Origin: Evansella halocellulosilytica | GTDB taxonomy: Bacteria > Bacillota > Bacilli > Bacillales > Salisediminibacteriaceae | Reading direction: 5' to 3' | Length of the DNA: 64,000 bases | Assembly (NCBI RefSeq): GCF_002335745.1 | Contig: NZ_NIST01000001.1 | Span: forward strand, 2,615,203 to 2,679,202 | Shown here: positions 25,862 to 35,181 of the stretch, piece by piece | Layout of the letters: the number at the start of each line of letters is the position of its first letter | How positions within the stretch are numbered: position 1 is the stretch's first letter | The notes under the pieces: model-generated | What the model was told of the DNA's origin: nothing | Database searches by the model: none | Seen by the model: only the letters and a program-made list of their open reading frames with translations | Program-made: the position numbers and the translations under genes

Positions 25862-26572
25862 ATGATTGAGGAGACAAAGAGAGGTAAACTCTCAGATATT
25901 GTTTTGCAAGATATTTTGAAAAAAATCATGGTTGGTGATTATAAGGCAAATGAATATCTTCCAAGTGAAAATGAACTTTGTACGATTTATCAAGTAAGCA
26001 GAGTCACAATAAGAGAAGCCATTAGAGGATTAGCAGAAAGAGGATTTGTGGAGCGTCAGCAAGGAAAAGGTGTACTAGTGATTAATAAAAGTGATGAAAT
26101 TGTTTCAAATGCAATATACTCCATGATTTTAAGGAATTCTGTTGAGCAAAAACATGTCTTAGAAGTGAGAAAAACAGTTGAATTACAGACAGCTAGATTA
26201 GCTGCACAAAGGGCAACAGAAGATAATATTCAGGAGATGAAGGAAGCACTGGAGTCAATGAAAACTGTAAGTTCTTCTATTGAAGAGTACATTGCAAGTG
26301 ACATGAAGTTCCATTTAGCGATTGCGAAAGCTTCTAAAAATATCGTATTCGAATCAATTATTAAAGCTTTAGAACCACTACTAACAGATAACATCCAATC
26401 AACGGTCGATACAAATGATCGCCCTGAACTGACTATGAAATTCCATGAAAACATTTATAAACAAATTCTATTAAAGAATCCAAACGCAGCAGAACAAAGT
26501 ATGAGAGAACACTTAGAAGCAACGGAAACAAGGTTAAAGGTAGCAGAAGAGCAGAAAAATATAGATGACTGA
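25862..26572 (+). CDS. GntR/FadR-family regulator of sugar-acid operon
   Basis: This 236-residue repressor-type protein has an N-terminal winged helix (about 8-72) containing LPSENELCTIYQVSRVTIRE and GFVERQQGKGVLV. It also has an all-helical FCD ligand domain (about 90-225) with the metal-coordinating pattern DMKFHLAIAKAS and FHENIYKQIL. FCD domains of this type often bind organic or sugar acids, matching the downstream genes. ATG 25862 follows AAGGTGATGGG and is preferred to GTG 25859. Its own promoter carries a matching palindromic operator. It probably represses the transporter and catabolic genes until the substrate is present. Confidence 0.88.
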   Translation: MIEETKRGKLSDIVLQDILKKIMVGDYKANEYLPSENELCTIYQVSRVTIREAIRGLAERGFVERQQGKGVLVINKSDEIVSNAIYSMILRNSVEQKHVLEVRKTVELQTARLAAQRATEDNIQEMKEALESMKTVSSSIEEYIASDMKFHLAIAKASKNIVFESIIKALEPLLTDNIQSTVDTNDRPELTMKFHENIYKQILLKNPNAAEQSMREHLEATETRLKVAEEQKNIDD

Positions 26573-26632
26573 AATATAAAATGACCATAATTTTAGGTCT
26601 ATTTAAGTTAAATGTCTATCCTTTAAATAAAA

Positions 26633-26646
26633 TGTAAGCGTTATTA
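26633..26646. promoter_or_regulatory. cre site (CcpA)
   Basis: TGTAAGCGTTATTA matches the cre consensus TGWAARCGYTWNCW at all but one defined position. It lies between the regulator and the transport genes, where CcpA could block transcription during growth on preferred sugars. Confidence 0.7.
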
Positions 26647-26810
26647 TTGGTGAGCGGATGGAAGTTTAAAGTCCAAAGGAGAAATGAAAGGAATAGAAGG
26701 TGGTGGTAAATGACCTCAGTCGTTTATCAAAGAGTAACTGATTCATGATGACTTAAATTCAGGGGTTATTAAAGGAAGAAAAAACTATTTTAACGGAGGG
26801 AAGTGCTTAA

Positions 26811-27806
26811 ATGGGTAAAAGTAGAAGGTATTTATTCATTATGTTAGTTTTATCTGTATTTGTAATATTTGCAGCTTGTAGTACAGACGGCTCGGGCGAA
26901 AGCAATACTTCTGGTGATGGTGAGGTAGAATATCCAAACAGTACGATTGAAATTGTAGTTCCGTGGGCTGCAGGTGGAAGTAGTGATTTAACTGCAAGGG
27001 CTTTAGCCGAGGCAATGAGTACAATCATTGATCAAAATGTCGTAGTTGTCAATAGAGAAGGAGCTGGAGGAACAATTGCAACATCAGATGTTGCCCAACA
27101 ACAACCTGATGCCCATACTCTCCTTTTTAACGCGGTTGGTGTTTTTACAACACAAAAGGTATTGAATGAAGTTTCATATTCAATTGATGATTTTCGAGCA
27201 GTAACGGGGTTAACATATGAGCCAATTGTATTACTTGTCAATGCTGACTCTCCATGGGAGTCAATAGATGACTTAGCAGCAGAAACAGACAGGGTTACAT
27301 ATGGTCATTCCGGTGCAGGTGGATTGCCAGATTTAGCTCAAGCTTCTTTTTATGAACAGGCAGGGGTTGATGCTGAAAGTGTTGCATACGAGGGACAGAA
27401 TCCTGCAGTGACCGCTTTACTTGGGAATCACGTGGATACGGTAGCAGCTCACCCAGGAGACACGATGCAGCATGTAGAGTCTGGAGATTTAAGAGTATTA
27501 GGAATATTTTCCCCAGAACGATTTGATGATATACCAGATGTTCCGACATTTGAAGAAAATGGGTATCCAATTGACATGAGTGTTTGGAAGTATCTACTTG
27601 TTTCTAAAGAAACTCCAGATAATGTTTTAGATAAGTTGACTGACATTGTTAATGAAGCATTAGAACATCCAGAATATACCGAATTTTTAGAAACTTCTAA
27701 CCTGACTCCTCAGCATATATCAGGAGAAGAAGTAATTGAAAGGTTAGAGAGCAATGCAGAAGAACATGGTGAAGCGATTAGAAATATGGGGCTTTCAAAT
27801 GAATAG
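26811..27806 (+). CDS. tctC: TctC-type substrate-binding lipoprotein
   Basis: This 331-residue solute receptor of a tripartite tricarboxylate-type transporter has a lipoprotein signal ending in FAAC (Cys about 23). A Ser/Gly-rich linker follows, and then the Bug/TctC fold with IEIVVPWAAGGSSDLTARAL, VVVVNREGAGGTIATSDVA and ITYGHSG-like (VTYGHSGAGGLPDLA) loops that bind carboxylates. The domain continues through the ERFDDIPDVPTFEENGYPID stretch. ATG 26811 follows ACGGAGGG. It precedes the two membrane subunits. In this operon the ligand is likely a sugar acid rather than citrate; that is inference. Confidence 0.92.
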   Translation: MGKSRRYLFIMLVLSVFVIFAACSTDGSGESNTSGDGEVEYPNSTIEIVVPWAAGGSSDLTARALAEAMSTIIDQNVVVVNREGAGGTIATSDVAQQQPDAHTLLFNAVGVFTTQKVLNEVSYSIDDFRAVTGLTYEPIVLLVNADSPWESIDDLAAETDRVTYGHSGAGGLPDLAQASFYEQAGVDAESVAYEGQNPAVTALLGNHVDTVAAHPGDTMQHVESGDLRVLGIFSPERFDDIPDVPTFEENGYPIDMSVWKYLLVSKETPDNVLDKLTDIVNEALEHPEYTEFLETSNLTPQHISGEEVIERLESNAEEHGEAIRNMGLSNE

Positions 27807-27820
27807 GGTTTGAAATTAAA

Positions 27821-27846
27821 AGGGGGGATTTCCACTTTCACCCCCT
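27821..27846 (+). terminator. hairpin between tctC and tctB
   Basis: AGGGGG pairs with CCCCCT around a 14-base loop, without a proper T-run. Such hairpins often allow more receptor than membrane subunits to be made, by partial termination or by protecting the upstream mRNA. Confidence 0.5.
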
Positions 27847-27873
27847 ATATTACTTAGGTAAGTTGGTGAGAAG

Positions 27874-28326
27874 ATGATTCGTAAAGAACGCAATATATGG
27901 TTGTTTTTTTTAATAGGTGGCCTATTGGTTTGGCAAATAATAATTCCTTCTCAGGTTCAAGTTAGTCAAAATAGCTCTAATTATGGCCCGGATTTTTTCC
28001 CAACTTTATTGGCTATTATTGTTGTTATTATAAGCGGTGCATCCTTTTTAGGAACATTTATAAAAAAATCAGAAAGTGATAGTGATGAAGCAACAAAATC
28101 ACAGGATAGTGGAAATGTATGGATAGGTATTGTGGTATTTTTGATTACCGTTGGCTATGTTTTTATTGCAGAATTAATTGGTTTTATACCAGCATCATTG
28201 ATTTCTATGCTATTAATCATGTTGCTCCTCTCCGTAAAGAAGTGGTATTTCTATCTCATCATGATTGTATTCATTATTGCAGTACATTATATTTTTGAAA
28301 ATATTCTATATATTAGACTTCCTTAA
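27874..28326 (+). CDS. tctB: TctB-type small membrane subunit
   Basis: This 150-residue membrane protein has four hydrophobic segments (WLFFLIGGLLVWQIIIP, FPTLLAIIVVIISGASFLG, a pair in IGIVVFLITVGYVFIAELIG and the C-terminal FYLIMIVFIIAVHYIFENIL). The NYGPDFFPTLLA motif is characteristic of TctB, and the length is normal. It has a short distance to tctC, but unusually an approximately 570-base gap separates it from tctA. ATG 27874 lies behind AAGTTGGTGAGAAG. Confidence 0.88.
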   Translation: MIRKERNIWLFFLIGGLLVWQIIIPSQVQVSQNSSNYGPDFFPTLLAIIVVIISGASFLGTFIKKSESDSDEATKSQDSGNVWIGIVVFLITVGYVFIAELIGFIPASLISMLLIMLLLSVKKWYFYLIMIVFIIAVHYIFENILYIRLP

Positions 28327-28900
28327 ATAATACTTAACTAGGTTTCCTGCAAAATACATGTTCAAATCGAATTGCGTCTATAATTGCGAAAATAAAATGA
28401 ACATTCTTAACCATTTGGCAACCGAGTGTCAACTTTATGTTAGCGTTGAAACTCTTTCTTACGAAGTCGTAAATGATCATTTTTACATTTGCACACGGAA
28501 TTATATTGATTGATGGAAGAATCAATATTTCTCAAATTCGTCAATGACCACTGAATTAAAGAAACCTACATAGCTCGTTTTCTCAACAAGTTACCAAGCT
28601 GTCTAAGTTATGTGACAAAATAGCGCAACCTGTTTATTCTATACCATCAAATAAAATCGAACAATATGAACCCACCACAATGAAACTATATGGCCTTTCC
28701 ATCCGAATAGAGAAAAATGGTTATCCAATACTTCTCTATCTTTTTGGTGGAAAGATCAATCTTACATTGGAAATTAGTGTAGTTAACCACCTCATATATG
28801 GGGATATTTTGAAATTGTCAGTTAAAACGCAAAATGTATGCCCTAGGGATACTGATAAAAAATCCAAGAATTAAGTAGTTAACATAAAAGGGTGAAAAAT
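28327..28900. other. unusual non-coding gap within the transporter genes
   Basis: tctB and tctA are normally adjacent, yet 574 bases separate them here. Short frames occur on both strands, but none has both a ribosome binding site and a recognisable protein. GCAAAATACATG near 28350 and GCAAAATGTATG near 28830 are similar and both lie beside CTAGG, as if marking an old insertion. I cannot identify the contents; a decayed gene or element is possible. Confidence 0.4.
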
Positions 28901-30406
28901 ATGGGAGAAATAATAATAAATAGCCTATTGTCCATACTTCAACTTGAAAATCTACTATTTATTATCATAGGAGTATTTTTAGGATTTATTTTTGGGTCAT
29001 TGCCAGGATTAACCGCAACCATGGGGGTTGCTTTAATGCTTCCAATTACTTATAGCATGGAGCCGATAACAGCGATGCTATTTTTATTAGGAATTTATTG
29101 TGCTGGTACTTATGGAGGATCTGCATCAGCAATCCTAATAAATACACCAGGAACTCCCGCATCCGCTGCTACTGTGCTAGATGGTTATGCACTTGCTGAG
29201 AAAGGGAAAGCAGCAATCGCTTTACGAATGGCATTACTAGCATCTGTTGCAGGCGGAATAATCAGTGCTTTAGCATTGCTGTTTATCGCACCACAATTAT
29301 CGAAGATAGCATTAAACTTTGGTCCAGCTGAATTCTTTGCTTTATCAGTTTTTGGCTTAACAATGATCGTTAGTGTAAGTAGTAATAACCTTAGAAAAGG
29401 TCTGATAATGGGTATATTGGGCATGTTTGTTTCCACTATAGGCCTTGATCAGATTGGTGGGCTATCTCGGTTTACTTTTGGTAATGGTTATTTAATGGGT
29501 GGTATTGATCTGATACCTGCATTAATTGGTCTATTTGCAATCTCTGAAATTATTAAAAAATCTCAAACAGCTCATTTAGGTATCGATAATAACAATATTG
29601 ATAAATTAAATAAGACAGTAGTTTCTTATAAAGAACTCATTAAGAAGTACAAAAAAACAATGTTAAAATCTAGTGCTATAGGTACCTTTGTTGGAGCCAT
29701 TCCTGGTACTGGACCGGCGATTGCATCGTTTCTCAGTTATAACGAAGCGAAAAGAGTTTCAAAAAATAAAGAAGAGTTTGGAAAGGGTTCCTTGGATGGG
29801 ATTGCGGCATCTGAAGCTGGTAACAATGGCGTAACTGGTGCTACTCTTATTCCCTTACTTACTTTAGGAATTCCAGGAGATACAGTTACAGCTGTTCTAC
29901 TGGGAGCGCTAATGATGCAAGGTATTGCTCCAGGTCCGCAATTGTTTGTAAATTATACTGAAATGATTTATACGATCATGATTGGCTTAGCAGTAGTAAA
30001 TATTTTTATGTTGTTTCAAGGGTCTTTTGCAACAAGAGTCTTTGCCAAAATAAAATCTGTACCTATAAACCTACTCATACCGATTCTTCTAGTTTTATGT
30101 TTTATAGGTGCTTATGCAGTAAATAACACACTTTTCGATGTGAAAGTAATGCTGGTGTTCGGTCTTATAGGGTTTATTATGCCGAAATTGGGTTTCCCGA
30201 TAACTCCAATGTTGCTTGGAATTGTGTTAGGACCCATCGCAGAAACATCCTTTAGACAAGCTTTGGCTGTTTCAAATGGCAGTTATATGATTTTTATTAC
30301 AAAACCAATATCCTTGTTATTTATCTTGTTAGCGGTATTCTCTATCTTAGCTCCGTTAATAATGCCGTATATAAGAACACATTTGAAAAACAGACGTGCT
30401 AAATAA
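28901..30406 (+). CDS. tctA: TctA-type large membrane subunit
   Basis: This 501-residue channel-forming subunit of the tripartite tricarboxylate transporter family has about eleven to twelve membrane segments. Diagnostic loops are GSLPGLTATMGVALMLP (about 31-47), YGGSASAILINTPGTPASAA (about 71-90) and the second inverted copy AIPGTGPAIASFLSYNEAKR with GNNGVTGATLIPLLTLGIPG (about 267-325). The longest frame begins at GTG 28892, but ATG 28901 follows AAAGGGTG and fits TctA. It works with the TctC receptor and TctB to import carboxylates using an ion gradient. Confidence 0.93.
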   Translation: MGEIIINSLLSILQLENLLFIIIGVFLGFIFGSLPGLTATMGVALMLPITYSMEPITAMLFLLGIYCAGTYGGSASAILINTPGTPASAATVLDGYALAEKGKAAIALRMALLASVAGGIISALALLFIAPQLSKIALNFGPAEFFALSVFGLTMIVSVSSNNLRKGLIMGILGMFVSTIGLDQIGGLSRFTFGNGYLMGGIDLIPALIGLFAISEIIKKSQTAHLGIDNNNIDKLNKTVVSYKELIKKYKKTMLKSSAIGTFVGAIPGTGPAIASFLSYNEAKRVSKNKEEFGKGSLDGIAASEAGNNGVTGATLIPLLTLGIPGDTVTAVLLGALMMQGIAPGPQLFVNYTEMIYTIMIGLAVVNIFMLFQGSFATRVFAKIKSVPINLLIPILLVLCFIGAYAVNNTLFDVKVMLVFGLIGFIMPKLGFPITPMLLGIVLGPIAETSFRQALAVSNGSYMIFITKPISLLFILLAVFSILAPLIMPYIRTHLKNRRAK

Positions 30407-30491
30407 CTTGTTATGAAAGCCTCTATTTATACGAGGGAAATAAAAATATATTAGTTTTTAACCTCAATACGATATTAAAGGAGGAAAAGTA

Positions 30492-31646
30492 TTGAAGATT
30501 ATAGATGTAATACCTCATGTCCTAAGTAAACCACTCGAAGTGCCTTTTGCATTTTCTCAAGGGTGGGTACATAAGAGAAGTACGATGATTGTTGAAATAG
30601 TTACAGATGAAGGGGTGCGTGGATGGGGAGAATCACTTTGTCATGGGCTTCAGCCTCCCGAAATAGCAGCTTCATTCGTTGAATTTTGCTTTAAACCTCT
30701 ATTGTTAGGTAAGGATCCATTTGATGTAGAAGTACTATGGGAAGAAATGTATAATGCCTCAAGACCATTCGGGCAAGGAGGGGCAGCTGTCAATGCCATT
30801 AGTGGTGTGGATATTGCTTTATGGGATGTTATTGGTAAAGTTTTGAACAAGCCAATAAGTAAGTTGATTGGAGGTACATTCCGATCTAAAATTACTCCTT
30901 ATGCAACGGGGTTTTACAGGAAAAAAGGTGTAAGATATCCTGAAGCAGCTGTTGAGGAGGCGAAATTACATTTATCAAACGGGTTTCGTGCCTTTAAATT
31001 AAAGGTTGGTTTTGGAGTGGGAGAAGATTTAGCGTATATTCATGCTGTTCGGGATGCAGTTGGTGATGAACCTACGATAATGCTGGATGCAAATGGAGCA
31101 TACAATTCTTCTCAGGCTAGGAGAATCTTGCATGAGACGGTGGGTGCTAACATTCACTTTTTTGAAGAACCCCTGGCTCCGGAAGATATTGAAGGGTATA
31201 AAGAAATTAAAAACCTAACCGGAACTTATGTCGCTGCTGGAGAAAACATTTTCGGTAAGATAGGGTATCGTCATTGGATATCTCAAAAAGCTCTTGATAT
31301 ACTCCAGCCTGACTTATGTTCATCTGGGGGATTTACAGAATGTAAAAAAATTGCAGGTATGGCTCAGGCGTGGAATACTACGGTTATCCCTCATGTATGG
31401 GGGTCTGGTATTGGTCTAGCTGCATCGATACAATTTATTGCAACTATTCCAACATCTCCATTATCTTTAAATCGAGCTGAACCTTACCTGGAATATGATC
31501 AATCAGACCACCCATTCCGGGAGGAGTTAATATTCAATGCAATTAAAATGGAAGATGGAGCGATACCAATTCCAGATAAACCAGGGATTGGCGTAGAAGT
31601 AAATCGAGATGTTATTAAAGAATATAAAATACCAGTATTTAAATAA
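30492..31646 (+). CDS. enolase-superfamily sugar-acid dehydratase
   Basis: This 384-residue enzyme of the mandelate racemase/muconate lactonizing group has a KxK motif in FKLKVGFG (about 167). The metal ligands lie in MLDANGAY, FFEEPL and AAGENI (about 198, 224 and 250), and a C-terminal catalytic His is in VIPHVWGSGIG (about 302). This set defines the mandelate racemase-type acid sugar dehydratases. Together with the KDG kinase and KDPG aldolase downstream, the likely reaction is dehydration of a hexonate to a 2-keto-3-deoxy acid. The exact substrate (gluconate, galactonate or other) cannot be read. Start TTG 30492 follows AAAGGAGG. Confidence 0.85.
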   Translation: MKIIDVIPHVLSKPLEVPFAFSQGWVHKRSTMIVEIVTDEGVRGWGESLCHGLQPPEIAASFVEFCFKPLLLGKDPFDVEVLWEEMYNASRPFGQGGAAVNAISGVDIALWDVIGKVLNKPISKLIGGTFRSKITPYATGFYRKKGVRYPEAAVEEAKLHLSNGFRAFKLKVGFGVGEDLAYIHAVRDAVGDEPTIMLDANGAYNSSQARRILHETVGANIHFFEEPLAPEDIEGYKEIKNLTGTYVAAGENIFGKIGYRHWISQKALDILQPDLCSSGGFTECKKIAGMAQAWNTTVIPHVWGSGIGLAASIQFIATIPTSPLSLNRAEPYLEYDQSDHPFREELIFNAIKMEDGAIPIPDKPGIGVEVNRDVIKEYKIPVFK

Positions 31647-31666
31647 ATCAATTTTGAGGTGAAAAC

Positions 31667-33460
31667 ATGGAAAACCAGAAAGTCATAGTTTTCGGAGTAG
31701 ATGGTTTAATTCCCAATTTGGTATATAAATTTGCAGAAGAAGGTAACCTCCCGAATATAAAAGAGATGATGAATGGTGGTGCTACTTCTGAACTGCTTCC
31801 ATTTATTTCGACTTGGGGTGATGTAAATTGGGTCTCTTTCTTAACTGGGCAATCTCCAGGCTGTTCGTGGAAAGGGCAGAGCGAACCAGGAACGAATGAA
31901 GGAAATGTGCTTGGTTTGACAAATTCCCTTGGAAAAAGAGGGGCATTGGTTCATTTCCCAAAGACAGTATCAACAGAAGGGACCAATCATTTCTCCTTTG
32001 CACCTTTTCAGGGGGCACCACCTTTTGAATTAGCGTCACCACGGGTATTTAGTACCGATATGAACAAATGGCCATTAAAAGAGACTAAAGAATCCTTAGG
32101 CTGGCCACCTACATCCGCTATCTCACACCACGAAAAAAACAACCTATCTTCCATTGAAATAAATAACGGACATTATCTTTTCAATTTACAATTAAATAAT
32201 GGAGAGAAGTTAGGAGTCTCGATTCAATTATTAGATGAGCAATGTATTAGATTACATGTGAATGAAGTTACAGAGGTCGATATAGAAGCTGAAACCTGGT
32301 CGGAATGGCTTAAAGTTCAATTAGATAACAGGGTAGAGGGAATAGTAAGGTTTAAACTAGCGAAATATGATAGAAACAAAGGAGAAATAGATATTATTCA
32401 ATCACAGATTAATCGTACCTCAGGTCTGTCTAATGACTCTAAGTTAGAAGAATATTTATTAGCTAATTGCGGACCGTTTATATCTACTTGGACAGTAAAA
32501 GCTTCTCCTGACGAACTTTATCATGAAACTAGTTTTGAAGAGGGAGAGTACCAGGCGATGTGGCTGGCAAATGCTGCTTTAAAACTTGTAAATCACAAAG
32601 ATATCGATTATTTTGCTACTGTATATCGATTGAATGATGAAACCCAGCACACAAGCTTAAGTCAATATGATCCTTCCTCTCCTTTTTATTCGGAAGAACT
32701 CTCATATATCTATGAAGAAAACATGAAAAAAAGCTATGAAGTGCTGGACCGAGCGATAGGAAAGATACTGAGTGAAAAAATGGATGATACAACTTTAATT
32801 TTAGCTTCTGATCACGGAGGCGTTCCTAACCATTATTTCTGTGATATTTACTTACGTCTAGAAGAGTGTGGCCTTTGTGAGCTAGATGATAAAGGGATGC
32901 CAGTATTATCTAAATCCAAGGCATATCTTAAAAATAATAGAGGGGGACTTGAAGTTTTTGTAAATCTCAAAGGGCGAGAAGAGACAGGTATAGTTGCACC
33001 AGAAGACTATGAAATGGTTCAGAGTGATATATTTCATGCTATAGTGACTTGGGTAAATAACGTTCGTGGAAAATCTGAAAATGTGTCTGCTTTAACATTG
33101 AAGAAGCAAGATGCTCCCATCATCGGATATTGGGGACCAGAAATGGGAGATGTTATTTTCACATATAATCAAGGGTATGTATGGGGAACAAATAAAAAAG
33201 ATGTGATAGGTCCTGTATCCGAACCAGGTGCCAATCATGGTCCGCAGATAACAAGTGCTAGGACATCGCATTCTTCTAATCTAGGGATTTTTATTTCACA
33301 TGGGAAATATCTAAAAAAAGGATACCAATACAATGCAGACAAATTTGGTCCTTACTTAATGAATGATGCCGGAAAAACAATTTTTGATTTATTAGCGTCA
33401 ACAGAGTCCCCTAGTATTGACGGTAGGTTTATGTCTCAATTATTTACAAGTGAACGGTAG
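31667..33460 (+). CDS. AP-superfamily hydrolase in sugar-acid operon
   Basis: This 597-residue protein of the alkaline phosphatase/type I phosphodiesterase superfamily shows FGVDGLIPN (first metal motif, about 8-16) and the expected nucleophile region STWGDVNWVSFLTGQ (about 48-62). It also has YRLNDETQHTSL (about 320), LASDHGGVPNHYF (about 381) and ANHGPQITSARTSH (about 523). It has no signal peptide and so acts in the cytoplasm. It starts 20 bases after the dehydratase gene, so it is part of the operon. It may release a sugar acid from a phosphate or phosphodiester conjugate after uptake. That role is inference; such an enzyme is not standard in this pathway. Confidence 0.78.
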   Translation: MENQKVIVFGVDGLIPNLVYKFAEEGNLPNIKEMMNGGATSELLPFISTWGDVNWVSFLTGQSPGCSWKGQSEPGTNEGNVLGLTNSLGKRGALVHFPKTVSTEGTNHFSFAPFQGAPPFELASPRVFSTDMNKWPLKETKESLGWPPTSAISHHEKNNLSSIEINNGHYLFNLQLNNGEKLGVSIQLLDEQCIRLHVNEVTEVDIEAETWSEWLKVQLDNRVEGIVRFKLAKYDRNKGEIDIIQSQINRTSGLSNDSKLEEYLLANCGPFISTWTVKASPDELYHETSFEEGEYQAMWLANAALKLVNHKDIDYFATVYRLNDETQHTSLSQYDPSSPFYSEELSYIYEENMKKSYEVLDRAIGKILSEKMDDTTLILASDHGGVPNHYFCDIYLRLEECGLCELDDKGMPVLSKSKAYLKNNRGGLEVFVNLKGREETGIVAPEDYEMVQSDIFHAIVTWVNNVRGKSENVSALTLKKQDAPIIGYWGPEMGDVIFTYNQGYVWGTNKKDVIGPVSEPGANHGPQITSARTSHSSNLGIFISHGKYLKKGYQYNADKFGPYLMNDAGKTIFDLLASTESPSIDGRFMSQLFTSER

Positions 33461-33515
33461 AAGCTAGTATTTATTGCAATTTTAATTAAGAAAAAGAGAG
33501 GTAAGGGATAGTAAA

Positions 33516-34463
33516 ATGGATGTCATTACATTGGGAGAAAGCATGGTTTTGTTTACTCCAGAATCTTCAGGACCTCTTCGTTATGTTGAGCGGTTGCATA
33601 GAACAATAGGTGGTGCGGAATCAAATGTTGCAATTGCCTTGTCACGACTCGGTCATAAAGTAGGCTGGATAAGTAAACTGGGGAAGGATGAATTTGGTCT
33701 ATATATTCGAAACACTATTCGTGGCGAAGGAGTAGATACGTCACAGGTAGTGTTCGATAAACACTTCCCTACAGGAATTTTCTTTAAGGAAAGAAAAATA
33801 CATGGGGATCCAAACATTTACTATTACAGACAGCATTCAGCAGCTAGTAGTATGGATCCTAAGAGTATTGATTTTTCATACGTAAAAAAAGCTAAATATA
33901 TTCATTTGACAGGTATTACACCGGCATTGAGTACTTCTTGTAAAAAAACTATTTATAAAGTGCTTGAGGAAGTGAAAGCGAATCAACATCAAAAAATCGT
34001 TTTTGATCCTAACATACGATTAAAATTATGGTCAGAAGCGGATGCGAGAGAAGTTTTAACGGATATCGCCCAAAAGTGTGATATTGTCTTGCCAGGGATT
34101 GACGAAGGGAGATTGATGACAGGAGAAACAACTCCAGAAAATATTTCTCACTATTTTTTAGAGCGAGGAACAAAAGCAGTAATAGTAAAGCTTGGAGAAA
34201 ATGGGGCATACTACACTACGGATAAGGAGAGTATGTATGTACCCGGAGAAAAGGTAGAGAGTCTAGTAGATACAGTGGGTGCAGGTGATGGGTTTGCTGC
34301 AGGAGTTATTTCAGGATTACTTCGAGGTTGGGGATATCATCAATCAGTCCAATTAGGTAATAAGATGGGTGCTTGTGCACTTGGTGTAGAAGGGGACATT
34401 GAAGGTTACCCATACTGGGAAGAGATAGACCCTAATTCTCCGGCTAATCATATTAATAGATAA
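33516..34463 (+). CDS. kdgK: 2-keto-3-deoxygluconate kinase (PfkB family)
   Basis: This 315-residue ribokinase-type kinase carries the substrate signature GGAESNVAIALSRLG (about 32-46). It also has the IYYYRQHSAAS region typical of KDG kinases (about 101-111) and the ATP/catalytic motif DTVGAGDGFAAG (about 251-262). It would phosphorylate 2-keto-3-deoxygluconate to KDPG for the following aldolase. ATG 33516 lies behind AGAGAGGTAAGGG. Its place between the dehydratase and eda supports KDG rather than fructose or ribose as substrate. Confidence 0.9.
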   Translation: MDVITLGESMVLFTPESSGPLRYVERLHRTIGGAESNVAIALSRLGHKVGWISKLGKDEFGLYIRNTIRGEGVDTSQVVFDKHFPTGIFFKERKIHGDPNIYYYRQHSAASSMDPKSIDFSYVKKAKYIHLTGITPALSTSCKKTIYKVLEEVKANQHQKIVFDPNIRLKLWSEADAREVLTDIAQKCDIVLPGIDEGRLMTGETTPENISHYFLERGTKAVIVKLGENGAYYTTDKESMYVPGEKVESLVDTVGAGDGFAAGVISGLLRGWGYHQSVQLGNKMGACALGVEGDIEGYPYWEEIDPNSPANHINR

Positions 34464-34533
34464 TGTAAACCAATTAAAATGTCAAAATTTATTACGCGTA
34501 TAGAAATTCATGATTAGTAGGAGGGAGACTCAT

Positions 34534-35181
34534 ATGTGTGACTATAAATTAAAACAAATTGTCTCTTCGGGTATTGTTGCAGTCGTTAGAAGGGTTGATC
34601 CAGATAAAGTCCCCTTCCTTGTAAAGGCTTTAATTAACGGTGGTGTTTCATCAATAGAGATTACCATGGATTCAGAGAAGGCTAGGGATAAGATTAATGA
34701 ACTTAAAGAAGCGTATGGGGATACTGTTGCTATTGGAGCTGGAACAGTTTTGGAAAAAAGCCAAGCAAAAGAAGCCATTATGGCAGGGGCAGATTTTATT
34801 TTTGCTCCGACTTTGAATAGGGAAGTTATTGAATATACGAAACAGGAAGGGAAAATTATGATTCCTGGTGTATTTACTCCAACAGAAATATACAACGGGT
34901 ATAAATGGGGGGCAGATATTTTGAAGGTGTTTCCTGCAAATATTCTCGGCCCACAATTTTTTAAAGACGTGAAAGGTCCGATGAATGATATACCAATGAT
35001 GCCTACCGGTGGAATTGATCTGGATAACATAGAAAAATACATTGAAGTTGGTGTGGTAGCAGTAGGTGTTGGCGGTTCTTTACTAAAGGCCCCCCTTATA
35101 GCTGAAAATAAATGGGGTGATTTGGAAAAACTGGCTCATTCCTTCGTTCAAAGAGTAGAGGATGCAAGATTAAATAAGTGA
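34534..35181 (+). CDS. eda: KDPG/KHG aldolase
   Basis: This 215-residue class I aldolase splits 2-keto-3-deoxy-6-phosphogluconate into pyruvate and glyceraldehyde 3-phosphate. Seen motifs are GIVAVVRR (about 13-20), the general-base Glu in SIEITM (about 42), GAGTVL (about 68) and the Schiff-base Lys in DILKVFPANILG (about 130), followed by PTGGI. The frame opens at 34510, but that region contains the GGAGGGAG ribosome binding site and ATG 34534 gives the usual start. It is the last gene of the sugar-acid operon. Confidence 0.93.
   Translation: MCDYKLKQIVSSGIVAVVRRVDPDKVPFLVKALINGGVSSIEITMDSEKARDKINELKEAYGDTVAIGAGTVLEKSQAKEAIMAGADFIFAPTLNREVIEYTKQEGKIMIPGVFTPTEIYNGYKWGADILKVFPANILGPQFFKDVKGPMNDIPMMPTGGIDLDNIEKYIEVGVVAVGVGGSLLKAPLIAENKWGDLEKLAHSFVQRVEDARLNK

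Noticed and set aside
28680..28874. 64-residue frame between tctB and tctA
   Set aside because: No good ribosome binding site and no recognisable protein; kept only as part of an unexplained gap.
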